Source: DATGSL01 sp964645585 (GTDB taxonomy: Bacteria > Verrucomicrobiota > Verrucomicrobiia > Opitutales > T3Sed10-336). From it: a DNA stretch of 59,761 bases. Both the position numbers and the translations under genes were made by a program. Each line of letters begins with the position of its first letter. The first letter of the stretch is position 1. The stretch is from positions 1 through 59,761 of the forward strand of contig CAZYAN010000026.1 of NCBI GenBank assembly GCA_964645585.1, given 5' to 3'. The notes below the pieces were generated by a model that worked only from the letters and a program-made list of their open reading frames with translations, did not search any database and was not told the DNA's origin. Positions 16,593-23,793 of this stretch are shown here, piece after piece.

Positions 16593-17777
16593 TCAGGTCA
16601 CCGCCACTTTGGCGCTCGCCACGGCATCCTGCAATTCGGCGACTTTGTTCGTCTGCTCCCACGGAAGATCGGCCTTTCCAAAGTGCCCGTAGTTCGTGGT
16701 TTCTTTGTAGATCGGACGCAGCAGATCGAGCTGCTTCACGATGTCCGCCGGCTTGAACAGGAAAACGCGCGAAACGGCCGCCGCAAGCTCCTCGTCATCA
16801 ACGGTGCCGGTTCCGAAGGTGTTGACGGAAATACTGACCGGCAGCGGGTGGCCGATCGCATAAGCGACCTGCAGCTCGGCGCGCGAGGCCAATTTCGCCG
16901 CGACGATGTTCTTCGCCACCCATCGGCACATATACGCGGCCGACCTGTCGACTTTGCTCGGATCTTTCCCGGAAAACGCTCCGCCGCCGTGACGGCCAGT
17001 ACCGCCGTAGGTATCAACGATGATCTTTCGCCCCGTCAACCCCGCATCGCCTTCCGGACCGCCGGTCACGAATCGGCCGGTCGGATTGATCAGAAACTCC
17101 GTTTCATCGGAAAGCAATTCCGCCGGCAGGACTTTCCGAATGACGTTCTCGATCACGAACTCCCGCACTTCCTTGTGCGACACGCCAGCCGCGTGCTGGG
17201 TCGAAATGACCACGGCCGTAATCGCCGTCGGCTTGTCGTCCACATAACGGACGGATACCTGGCTCTTCGCGTCCGGACGGAGCCAATCAACCGCGCCCGA
17301 TTTCCGCAAACGGGTCAGTTCGCGCCCGAGCCGGTGGGCGTACATGATCGCCGCCGGCATCAGCTCCGGCGTTTCGTCACAAGCGTACCCGAACATCAGA
17401 CCCTGGTCGCCCGCGCCCTGCTCCGCCGTGCTTTTGCCGTCCGCCTCGCAATCGTCAACCCCTTGAGCAATATCCGGCGACTGCTTCGTCAGCGCGTTCG
17501 TGATGAAAACCGAGTCGGCGTGAAAAATGTCGTCATCATTCACATAACCGATCTCCCGGATCGCCTGGCGGACGATGCGCTCGTAGTTGAGGTCCGCCTT
17601 CGTGGTAATCTCCCCGGCCAGGAAAACCTGGTTCGACTTCACCATCGTTTCGCACGCGACCCGGCTGCGCGGATCCTGGGCTAGACAAGCATCCAGGATG
17701 CTGTCCGAGATAAAATCCGCCACCTTGTCCGGATGGCCTTCACCGACAGATTCGGAAGAAAAGATGTAGCTGCTCAT
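16593..17777 (-). CDS. metK: S-adenosylmethionine synthetase
   Basis: 394 residues from the ATG at 17777; an in-frame ATG at 17795 adds six residues. MetK makes SAM from methionine and ATP. Signatures: SESVGEGHPDKVADFISDSILD at the start (ATP His and Asp), GAGDQGLMFGYA near 120, FVTGGPEGDAGLTGRKI and the P-loop GGGAFSGKDPSKVDRSAAY near 260. It is followed by ahcY. A 26-bp palindrome 53 bases upstream of the start is a candidate operator. SAM made here would feed, among others, the betaine synthase at 33.9-35.5 kb. Confidence 0.98.
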   Translation of the reverse strand: MSSYIFSSESVGEGHPDKVADFISDSILDACLAQDPRSRVACETMVKSNQVFLAGEITTKADLNYERIVRQAIREIGYVNDDDIFHADSVFITNALTKQSPDIAQGVDDCEADGKSTAEQGAGDQGLMFGYACDETPELMPAAIMYAHRLGRELTRLRKSGAVDWLRPDAKSQVSVRYVDDKPTAITAVVISTQHAAGVSHKEVREFVIENVIRKVLPAELLSDETEFLINPTGRFVTGGPEGDAGLTGRKIIVDTYGGTGRHGGGAFSGKDPSKVDRSAAYMCRWVAKNIVAAKLASRAELQVAYAIGHPLPVSISVNTFGTGTVDDEELAAAVSRVFLFKPADIVKQLDLLRPIYKETTNYGHFGKADLPWEQTNKVAELQDAVASAKVAVT

Positions 17778-17829
17778 AAGATTGTAGAAACGCAACTAAC
17801 CAAAGCTTCCTCTGCCGATCAAGGGGAAA

Positions 17830-17855
17830 CATCAATGTATCGTGATATTTTGATG
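17830..17855. promoter_or_regulatory. 26-bp palindromic operator candidate upstream of metK
   Basis: Nested, perfectly symmetrical arms: CATCAA ... TTGATG outside and TATC ... GATA inside, with two unmatched bases in each gap (20 of 26 positions symmetric). The low-GC block is unlike its surroundings and sits 53 bases before the metK start. ArsR-family regulators such as SahR, which sense S-adenosylhomocysteine, bind comparable palindromes before metK and ahcY in Proteobacteria. Assigning this site to such a regulator is inference; none is encoded in the window. Confidence 0.6.
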
Positions 17856-17885
17856 GGATGCTGGGAAACCGCCCCCGCCCAACCC

Positions 17886-17913
17886 CAATCTAAAATCTAA
17901 AATCCCGAATTTA
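17886..17913. repeat. AT-rich iterated motif after purM
   Basis: Repeats of AATCTAAA type (CAATCTAAAATCTAAAATC) lie immediately after, and reach into, the stop codon of minus-strand purM. It resembles the block at 4071-4115, which is likewise directly 3' of a minus-strand gene. Confidence 0.55.
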
Positions 17914-18981
17914 GTCGAGAATGACCGTCCCGCTCCCCTTAATCACTTCCCCGATCACGTACGCCTTCACCTTCTGCGCCCGGAACGCGCGCACGAGATC
18001 ATCGGCTGCCTTCGCGTCGACGATCAGCGTCATCCCGATCCCCATATTGAACACCTCGTACAGCTCGTCGAAGGTGATGCCGCCCTGCTCCGCGAGAACT
18101 TGGAAGATCGCCGGTTTCGGCCACGACGCCGTCCGAATCGCGACATCGCAATTGTTCGGCAGCACACGCGGAATATTCCCGGTGAACCCGCCGCCCGTGA
18201 TATGCGCGGCCGCGAAAATCGCGTTCCCTTTCCGGACGGCGCTGCTGCGCCCGGTATTCGCATCCGTCAGCGCCGCGAGCAGCGGCTTCGCGTAATTGAC
18301 GTGCGGCCGCAACAGGGCATCGCCGATGTGCCCCCGATTCCCGGGCAGCGGATCATCCAGGCGGTAGCGCAGCTTCGTAAACAGAATCTTGGTTGCCAGG
18401 GAATAGCCGTTTGTGTGCAGGCCGTTCGAGGCGAGCCCGATGACTTTGTCGCCCGGACGCACGGCGGTGCCGGTGAGGATTCGGTTCTTTTCGACAATTC
18501 CGACAATCGACCCGACGAGGTCGTACTCGCCCTCGCGGTAAAAGCCCGGCATCTGCGCCGTCTCCCCGCCGATGAGCGCGCAATTCGCCTTCCGGCACGC
18601 CCGAGCCATCCCGCTGATCACTTTCGTAAACACCGCCGGTGCCAGCTTTCCCATCCCGATATAATCGAGAAAAAACAGCGGCTCGGCCCCGAGCACAGCA
18701 ATGTCGTTCGCGCAGTGATTGACGATGTCCTCGCCAACAACCTCATGGCGGCCGGTCCCGAACGCGAGCCGCAGCTTCGTCCCAACTCCGTCGACGCTGC
18801 TGACAAGCACCGGTTTCTTGTATTTCGTCTTCGACAGGTCGAACAATCCGCCGAACCCTCCCGATTCGCTCAAAACCTCCGGGCGGCTCGCCCGCTTGAG
18901 CTCCTTCTTTAGACCCCCTTTAAGGGTATCGGCCAACTGAATGTCCACGCCCGCGCGCGCGTATTCCTTCCCGCTTTGCAT
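17911..18981 (-). CDS. purM: Phosphoribosylformylglycinamidine cyclo-ligase (AIR synthetase)
   Basis: 356 residues. PurM closes the imidazole ring of FGAM to give AIR in purine synthesis, using ATP. Signatures of the PurM/ThiL superfamily: YARAGVDIQLADTLKGGLKK, VDGVGTKLRLAF, DIVNHCANDIAVLGAEPLFFLDYIGMGKL, ALIGGETAQMPGFY, GLASNGLHTNGYS and the C-terminal ITGGGFTGNIPR. Full length. AIR is also the precursor of the thiamine pyrimidine. It is the first gene of the minus-strand run with metK and ahcY, but the 130-base gap with a palindrome suggests metK has its own promoter. Confidence 0.97.
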   Translation of the reverse strand: MQSGKEYARAGVDIQLADTLKGGLKKELKRASRPEVLSESGGFGGLFDLSKTKYKKPVLVSSVDGVGTKLRLAFGTGRHEVVGEDIVNHCANDIAVLGAEPLFFLDYIGMGKLAPAVFTKVISGMARACRKANCALIGGETAQMPGFYREGEYDLVGSIVGIVEKNRILTGTAVRPGDKVIGLASNGLHTNGYSLATKILFTKLRYRLDDPLPGNRGHIGDALLRPHVNYAKPLLAALTDANTGRSSAVRKGNAIFAAAHITGGGFTGNIPRVLPNNCDVAIRTASWPKPAIFQVLAEQGGITFDELYEVFNMGIGMTLIVDAKAADDLVRAFRAQKVKAYVIGEVIKGSGTVILD

Positions 18982-19121
18982 CGCTTTAGTTTAGGTTTGT
19001 GATCGCAACTGGTTGAAACTCGCGAGCATGCAGGGTCTCCCCGAAGTTTGGCAAGGCACAACATCCGGCCCGGGTGAAATCAGTGATTGTATTGTGCGCC
19101 CCCAGCGACCTTCGTGGATTA

Positions 19122-19160
19122 ACTCTCCGAAGCTGAGCTGTTCGAGGTCCGGGTCGCGCG
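19122..19160 (+). repeat. Dispersed intergenic repeat, short copy C
   Basis: Begins ACTCTCCGAAGCTGAG, identical over 16 bases to the core of the copy at 126-186 and with one difference to that at 36103-36163; beyond it only a GTCCGGGTCGCGCG-like stretch is shared. It sits in the divergent gap (18982-19210) between purM and the esterase gene, in which nothing else is recognised. Confidence 0.4.
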
Positions 19161-19210
19161 GCGCCGCTGCCGAGTTGACACTCGCGGACCTGGCGCAAGG
19201 ATCCTTTCGC

Positions 19211-19975
19211 ATGAAGTTCGCTGTCGCCTCCGCCATCGTTTCGTGTTTCGTATTCTCCCCTGCATCAATCATGTGCGCAACCGAATCAGCTCATTCCAGC
19301 CCAACGGATCAGCCGGCCGTGACCGGACTTCTCTTCAAGGAGATCCGGGGCGACGGCGAACTCCACAAATACGCGATTTATCTGCCGCGCGATTATTCGG
19401 CCGATGCGGAAAAGAAGTGGCCGCTCATTCTCTTTCTCCACGGCCGCGGCGAATCCGGGATAGACGGCGCTCGCCAAACCAGCCAAGGACTCGGCCCGGC
19501 GATCCTCCGCAACGCCGACCGGTGGCCTTTCATCGTCGTGTTTCCCCAAAAGCCGGAGCGCGACCGGCAGTGGGAAGATTATGAGTCAATGGTCTTGGCC
19601 ATTCTCAACGAAACGGAACGCGCGTTCCGGATCGACGAATCGCGCCGCTATCTCACAGGCCTTTCCCAAGGCGGCCATGGCACGATGGTTTTTGGCGCCC
19701 GTCACGCGGAAAAATGGGCCGCGATCGCGCCAATTTGCGGCTACCCGGGTGGCGAACCTCTGGCAAAACGGCTCCGGGAGATCCCCGCATGGTGCTTTCA
19801 CGGCGAAGAGGATTCGGTCGTTCCGCTCAGCGAAACAGTCTCGTTCGTCGAGGCCGTTCGCGCCGAGGGAGGAACCGTAAAGCTCACGACGTACCCGGAA
19901 ACCGGACACAATTCCTGGGACGCCGCCTACGCCGATCCGGAGCTGCCGCGGTGGTTCCTGTCAAACCAGAAATAG
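19211..19975 (+). CDS. Secreted alpha/beta-hydrolase (esterase/dienelactone-hydrolase-like)
   Basis: 254 residues from the ATG at 19211; a frame open back to 19013 has no coding character there. A signal peptide (MKFAVASAIVSCFVFSPASIMCA) predicts export. Catalytic elements: oxyanion strand LILFLHGRGESG, nucleophile elbow GLSQGGHGT, acid near GEEDSVVPL and His in PETGHNSWDAAY. This is the arrangement of the PHB-depolymerase/feruloyl-esterase-like 'predicted peptidase' hydrolases with HGRGE. The substrate, likely a plant- or algal-type ester, is not deducible. Confidence 0.88.
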   Translation: MKFAVASAIVSCFVFSPASIMCATESAHSSPTDQPAVTGLLFKEIRGDGELHKYAIYLPRDYSADAEKKWPLILFLHGRGESGIDGARQTSQGLGPAILRNADRWPFIVVFPQKPERDRQWEDYESMVLAILNETERAFRIDESRRYLTGLSQGGHGTMVFGARHAEKWAAIAPICGYPGGEPLAKRLREIPAWCFHGEEDSVVPLSETVSFVEAVRAEGGTVKLTTYPETGHNSWDAAYADPELPRWFLSNQK

Positions 19976-20070
19976 ACCGCCCGGGCTGCCAGCAGGGCGT
20001 CTGCCGGTTATGCGGCCGTCCGGAGACAGCACCGGCGGTGTTGATTGACGGTTGGTATCGTTGCTCGTAA
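19951..20070 (+). CDS. Possible tiny Cys-rich protein (doubtful)
   Basis: 39 codons from a GTG at 19951, in a different frame from the esterase whose last 25 bases it overlaps. The readable part contains CxxCGRPETAPAVLIDGWYRC, with four Cys in all (at 13, 18, 21 and 38), a zinc-knuckle-like layout. There is no clear ribosome-binding site. It might equally be the remains of a longer protein or a chance frame. Kept because the sequence is unusually protein-like for so short a stretch. Confidence 0.3.
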   Translation: MVPVKPEIDRPGCQQGVCRLCGRPETAPAVLIDGWYRCS

Positions 20071-20092
20071 CACGGGAACCCCGTCGGCGAAA

Positions 20093-21064
20093 CTATGCAG
20101 GCTGGCCCGTCGCGGCTGCCTCCCCTCGCCTCCAGTTTGCTAAAACCACGGCGATCGCCATGCAGCCAATCCCGATCCACTGAATCGGCTGCAGCTGTTC
20201 GCCCAGAATCAGAAAGGCGACGAGGCTCGCGACCGGAAGTTCCACCGATGCAATGATCGCCGCCAGCGAGCCGCCGATCATCGGGATCCCCCGCGAGAAT
20301 GCCAGAAGCGGAATGATCTGGCCGAGAAAAGTCACCGTTATCAGCAGGATCACAAAGGTGTTGAGATCGCCCGCCGGCGGAACGAAAACAACCGCCGGTC
20401 CCAAAGCTCCGGCAATCGCGAATAGAACACAGGTTCCCGCACAGATCACCAAGCTTCGTTCCACGGGCGTTCCAAGCTGGCTGATCCGGCGTGATCCAAA
20501 GATAAACGTTCCGTAGCAAAGACCGCCGAGCAGGCCGAGCCCGACTCCGGTCGCATTCAGCCCGCGCCACGACACCGCCAAGACATTTGTACCTAAAATC
20601 GAACCGCCCAGAATCAGGCCAAGTGCCATCCACCGCCGCGGAGTCGGCCGGATGCCATAGACGAGGTAATCGAGCAAAAATACCCACGGCACATAATAGA
20701 AAAGCAGGACGATCGCCAGGGCGACCGGCACATACCCCATTGCTCCATAAAGGCCGAGCCCTGTCCCGCCGACCCCAATCGCTCCCCAGGTCAGCACAGT
20801 TCCGGCCGATCGCAAATTGAGCGACGGGCGCATCCGCAATGCGGCAAACAGGCCGCCCAGAACCACAGTCGCAAGCGCAAGCTCGTAAAAGAGAATTTGA
20901 AACGGGTTCGAGCCGAGCAGCAGCAACTTTTTCACGAGACTCGATTGCCCGCCAAAGCAAATCGCTGCGATCAGGACCAAACCGCCTCCCGTTACGAAAT
21001 CTCTCGCCCTCTTCGCCTCGCTCCCAGCCGGGCTGCTCTCTGCCCGAATTTTCTTCCTCACCAT
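20093..21064 (-). CDS. EamA/DMT-family permease
   Basis: 323 residues from the ATG at 21064; the longer frame to 21181 overlaps hrpB and is rejected. About ten hydrophobic segments arranged as two halves are visible (GGLVLIAAICFGGQSSLVKKLLL in the first, AIIASVELPVASLVAFLILGEQ in the second), the EamA repeat. The closing motif ASVELPVASLVAFLILGEQLQPIQWIGIG is the family's usual last-helix pattern. Such proteins export amino acids, metabolites or nucleotide sugars; the substrate cannot be told. It is divergent from hrpB with only 40 bases between starts. Confidence 0.9.
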   Translation of the reverse strand: MVRKKIRAESSPAGSEAKRARDFVTGGGLVLIAAICFGGQSSLVKKLLLLGSNPFQILFYELALATVVLGGLFAALRMRPSLNLRSAGTVLTWGAIGVGGTGLGLYGAMGYVPVALAIVLLFYYVPWVFLLDYLVYGIRPTPRRWMALGLILGGSILGTNVLAVSWRGLNATGVGLGLLGGLCYGTFIFGSRRISQLGTPVERSLVICAGTCVLFAIAGALGPAVVFVPPAGDLNTFVILLITVTFLGQIIPLLAFSRGIPMIGGSLAAIIASVELPVASLVAFLILGEQLQPIQWIGIGCMAIAVVLANWRRGEAAATGQPA

Positions 21065-21104
21065 TGAAATATACGTTTCCGCCAATAGAAAAAGGGACAT
21101 CGCA

Positions 21105-23648
21105 ATGCGTCCCAACGATCTTCCCATTTTTGAACTCGAGAACGAAATCGTCGAGGCTTTCCAGCGCGACCGGCGCGTCATCCTCCAGGCGCCGACCGGT
21201 TCCGGAAAAACGACCCAGGTGCCGCAGTTTCTGATCGATAGCGGCGCCGCCGGTGACGGCGAAGTCGTCGTCCTCCAGCCGCGCCGCCTGGCGGCGCGCC
21301 TTCTCGCCTGCCGCGTCGCGGCGGAGCGCGGCTGCCGGCCGGGCGACGAAGTGGGCTATCAGATCCGGTTCGACAACGTTACGTCCAGCCGTACGCGAAT
21401 CCGGTTCGTCACCGAAGGAATTCTTCTTCGGATGATGGTCGACGACCCCGCCCTTTCCGGGATCTCCGCGGTGCTTTTCGACGAGTTTCACGAACGGCAT
21501 CTGTACGGAGACATCACGCTCGGACGTGCGCTCCGAGTCAGCTCGGAACATCGGCCAGACCTCGTAATCGGGGTTATGTCCGCGACCCTCGACACCGCTC
21601 CGATCGCCGACTACCTCGCGCCTTGCCGCACGCTCACGTCCGGCGGGCGAACCTATCCAGTCGAGATCCGTTACCTGCAACGCGCCTCGGATCTCGAGCG
21701 GATGCCGATCTGGGAACTCGCGGCTCGCGAGGTGGACGCGGTGGTCAGCAGCGGCGCGGAGGGGGACTTGCTCGTTTTTATGCCTGGCGCTTCCGAGATT
21801 CACCGCACCATTTCCGCCATCGAAAATACACGCTCCGGGAAAAGCTGCCGCGTCCTGCCGCTGCACGGGGAACTCCCGCCCGCCGCGCAGGATGCCGCCG
21901 TGGGGCCACAGGACAGGCGCAAAATCATCGTTGCGACAAATGTCGCGGAAACATCCCTGACGATCGAGGGAATCCGGATCGTCATCGACTCAGGCCTCGC
22001 CCGAGTTGCCCGTTTCGATCCCTATCGCGGCATCAATACACTGCTCGTCGAGAAGATCAGCCAAGCCTCCGCCGACCAGCGGGCCGGGCGCGCCGGCCGC
22101 ACCGCCTCCGGGATCTGCATTCGCCTCTGGACAGAACAACAGCACCGGGAGCGAAAGCCGCAAGAAGAACCGGAAGTGCGGCGGCTCGATATCGCCGAGG
22201 TGCTGTTGACCCTGAAAGCGACAGGCATCACCGATCCGCGGACGTTTCCGTGGCTTGACGCGCCGTCCGACCAAGCGATGCAAAGCGCGGAGGAACTGCT
22301 GCGCGATCTGGGGGCGATTGACCGCGCAGCCGGTGCGATTACGCCGCTCGGACGGCGCATGCTCGCGTTTCCCGTGCATCCGCGCTTCAGCCGGATGCTC
22401 TTGGCAGCAGATGAGCACGGCTGCGTTTCGGCTGTTGCCCTCGCCGCCGCCCTCACCCAGTCGCGGAGCATCCTTGTCCGCCGCGCGGGAAGCACTGTTG
22501 CCGATCGGCGGGATGACCTGCTTGGCGAGGAGAACGAGTCCGACTTCTTCCTCCTTATGCGAGCCTGGCAATACGCCGCGCATCATCGTTTCTCGCTCGA
22601 AGCCTGTCAGGAAGTCGGCATTCATGCTCAGGCAGCCCGGCAGGTCGGACAGGTCTGGCGGCAGCTGATGGGGATCGCGCGTCACCAGAACCTGAATACG
22701 GACGAACGGCCAACGACGAGTGAGGCGTTCCGCAAGTGCCTTCTCGCCGGATTCTCGGATCATGTCGCGCTCCGCATCGGCACCGGGACTTTGCGCTGTC
22801 AGCTCACCCGCGGACGCCGAGGAACGCTTGCCCGGGAAAGCTCGGTTCACGATGCGCGGCTGGTGATTGCCACCGAGGTGCGTGAAATCAACACGGGAGC
22901 GAACGAGGTAGCGGTTTTAATGAACAACGTCACCGCGATCGAGGAAAGCTGGCTGCGCGAACTGTTTCCCGATGATTGGCAAATGCAACGTCATGCGGTG
23001 CTCGACCCGGATCAGAAACGCGTGGTCGTGCAGGAACGAACGCTGTTTCGCGACCTGGTCCTCGGCACCCGCGCCGCCGGGGAGGCCTCCGCCGAGGAAG
23101 CGGCCGCGATCCTGGCCGATGAAGTGATGGCGGGACGGCTGACACTCAAGCACTGGACCCACGCGGTCGACCAATGGATCGCGCGCGTCAATTGTCTTGC
23201 CGCCTGGATGCCGGAACTGGAGTTGCCTGTCATCGACCCCGACGCGCGCCGTTATCTGATCCAGCAGATTTGCTATGGCGCAACGCGTCCGAAAGAAGTG
23301 AAGGACCGGCCGGTTCTCCCGACGATCCGCGACTGGCTTTCGCCAGAGCAACAGGAGTGGGTGCGAAAATTTGCTCCGGAGCAAATCGTTCTGCCTCGCG
23401 GCCGGAAACCCAAGATCGTTTACGAAGAAGGAGCGCCGCCAACGATTGCGACGCGTCTGCAGGATTTGTACGACCTCAATGAAGACCTGACGATTTGCGC
23501 GGGACGCGTAAAGGTCCGCGTGCAGATCCTCGCGCCGAATCAACGTCCGGTTCAGATCACAGACAATATCGCCGAGTTCTGGCGCGTTTCTTACCCCGAA
23601 GTGAAGAAACAGCTTCAGGGGCGCTATCCGAAACATGAATGGCGGTAA
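21105..23648 (+). CDS. hrpB: ATP-dependent helicase HrpB
   Basis: 847 residues. A DExH-box superfamily 2 helicase of the HrpA/HrpB group, probably acting on RNA. Order: Walker A APTGSGKTTQVPQF near 29-40, DEFHERH near 126-132 (DEFH form), SATLD near 165, ATNVAETSLTIEGI near 265, and the QRAGRAGRT motif VI, then a winged-helix/HA2-like region and an HrpB C-terminal domain ending NIAEFWRVSYPEVKKQLQGRYPKHEW. That last block is diagnostic of HrpB and sets it apart from HrpA. Its biological role in most bacteria is not established. The stop is convergent with the oligopeptidase gene; the 145-base gap holds only a GNRA-loop hairpin. Confidence 0.96.
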   Translation: MRPNDLPIFELENEIVEAFQRDRRVILQAPTGSGKTTQVPQFLIDSGAAGDGEVVVLQPRRLAARLLACRVAAERGCRPGDEVGYQIRFDNVTSSRTRIRFVTEGILLRMMVDDPALSGISAVLFDEFHERHLYGDITLGRALRVSSEHRPDLVIGVMSATLDTAPIADYLAPCRTLTSGGRTYPVEIRYLQRASDLERMPIWELAAREVDAVVSSGAEGDLLVFMPGASEIHRTISAIENTRSGKSCRVLPLHGELPPAAQDAAVGPQDRRKIIVATNVAETSLTIEGIRIVIDSGLARVARFDPYRGINTLLVEKISQASADQRAGRAGRTASGICIRLWTEQQHRERKPQEEPEVRRLDIAEVLLTLKATGITDPRTFPWLDAPSDQAMQSAEELLRDLGAIDRAAGAITPLGRRMLAFPVHPRFSRMLLAADEHGCVSAVALAAALTQSRSILVRRAGSTVADRRDDLLGEENESDFFLLMRAWQYAAHHRFSLEACQEVGIHAQAARQVGQVWRQLMGIARHQNLNTDERPTTSEAFRKCLLAGFSDHVALRIGTGTLRCQLTRGRRGTLARESSVHDARLVIATEVREINTGANEVAVLMNNVTAIEESWLRELFPDDWQMQRHAVLDPDQKRVVVQERTLFRDLVLGTRAAGEASAEEAAAILADEVMAGRLTLKHWTHAVDQWIARVNCLAAWMPELELPVIDPDARRYLIQQICYGATRPKEVKDRPVLPTIRDWLSPEQQEWVRKFAPEQIVLPRGRKPKIVYEEGAPPTIATRLQDLYDLNEDLTICAGRVKVRVQILAPNQRPVQITDNIAEFWRVSYPEVKKQLQGRYPKHEWR

Positions 23649-23716
23649 GCGGGAGAAAAGACGACGCTCTCACGAACGCGGCTACGGATCCGCGACCGCG
23701 AAAACGCGCCGCACTT

Positions 23717-23732
23717 GCCAGCGTAAGCTGGC
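23717..23732. repeat. Tight GTAA-loop hairpin in the hrpB / oligopeptidase gap
   Basis: A perfect six-base stem GCCAGC/GCTGGC closes a GTAA (GNRA-type) loop on the plus strand. No T-run follows on either strand, so it is not a classic terminator, though it may protect convergent 3' ends. The same tight-loop style occurs in other gaps of the window. Confidence 0.45.
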
Positions 23733-23793
23733 GGTGAAGATGAAGAGCCGGTGGCGGGCCTGAAAGCCGCTGAAGATCGCCAGCAATTTGCCG

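Noticed and set aside
17778..17910. SAM or SAH riboswitch before metK or ahcY
   Set aside because: No known riboswitch core could be recognised in the leaders; the palindrome is a better explanation.
19884..21866. 660-codon open frame on the minus strand
   Set aside because: It overlaps the EamA gene and the start of hrpB in the wrong frame and has biased, low-complexity composition.
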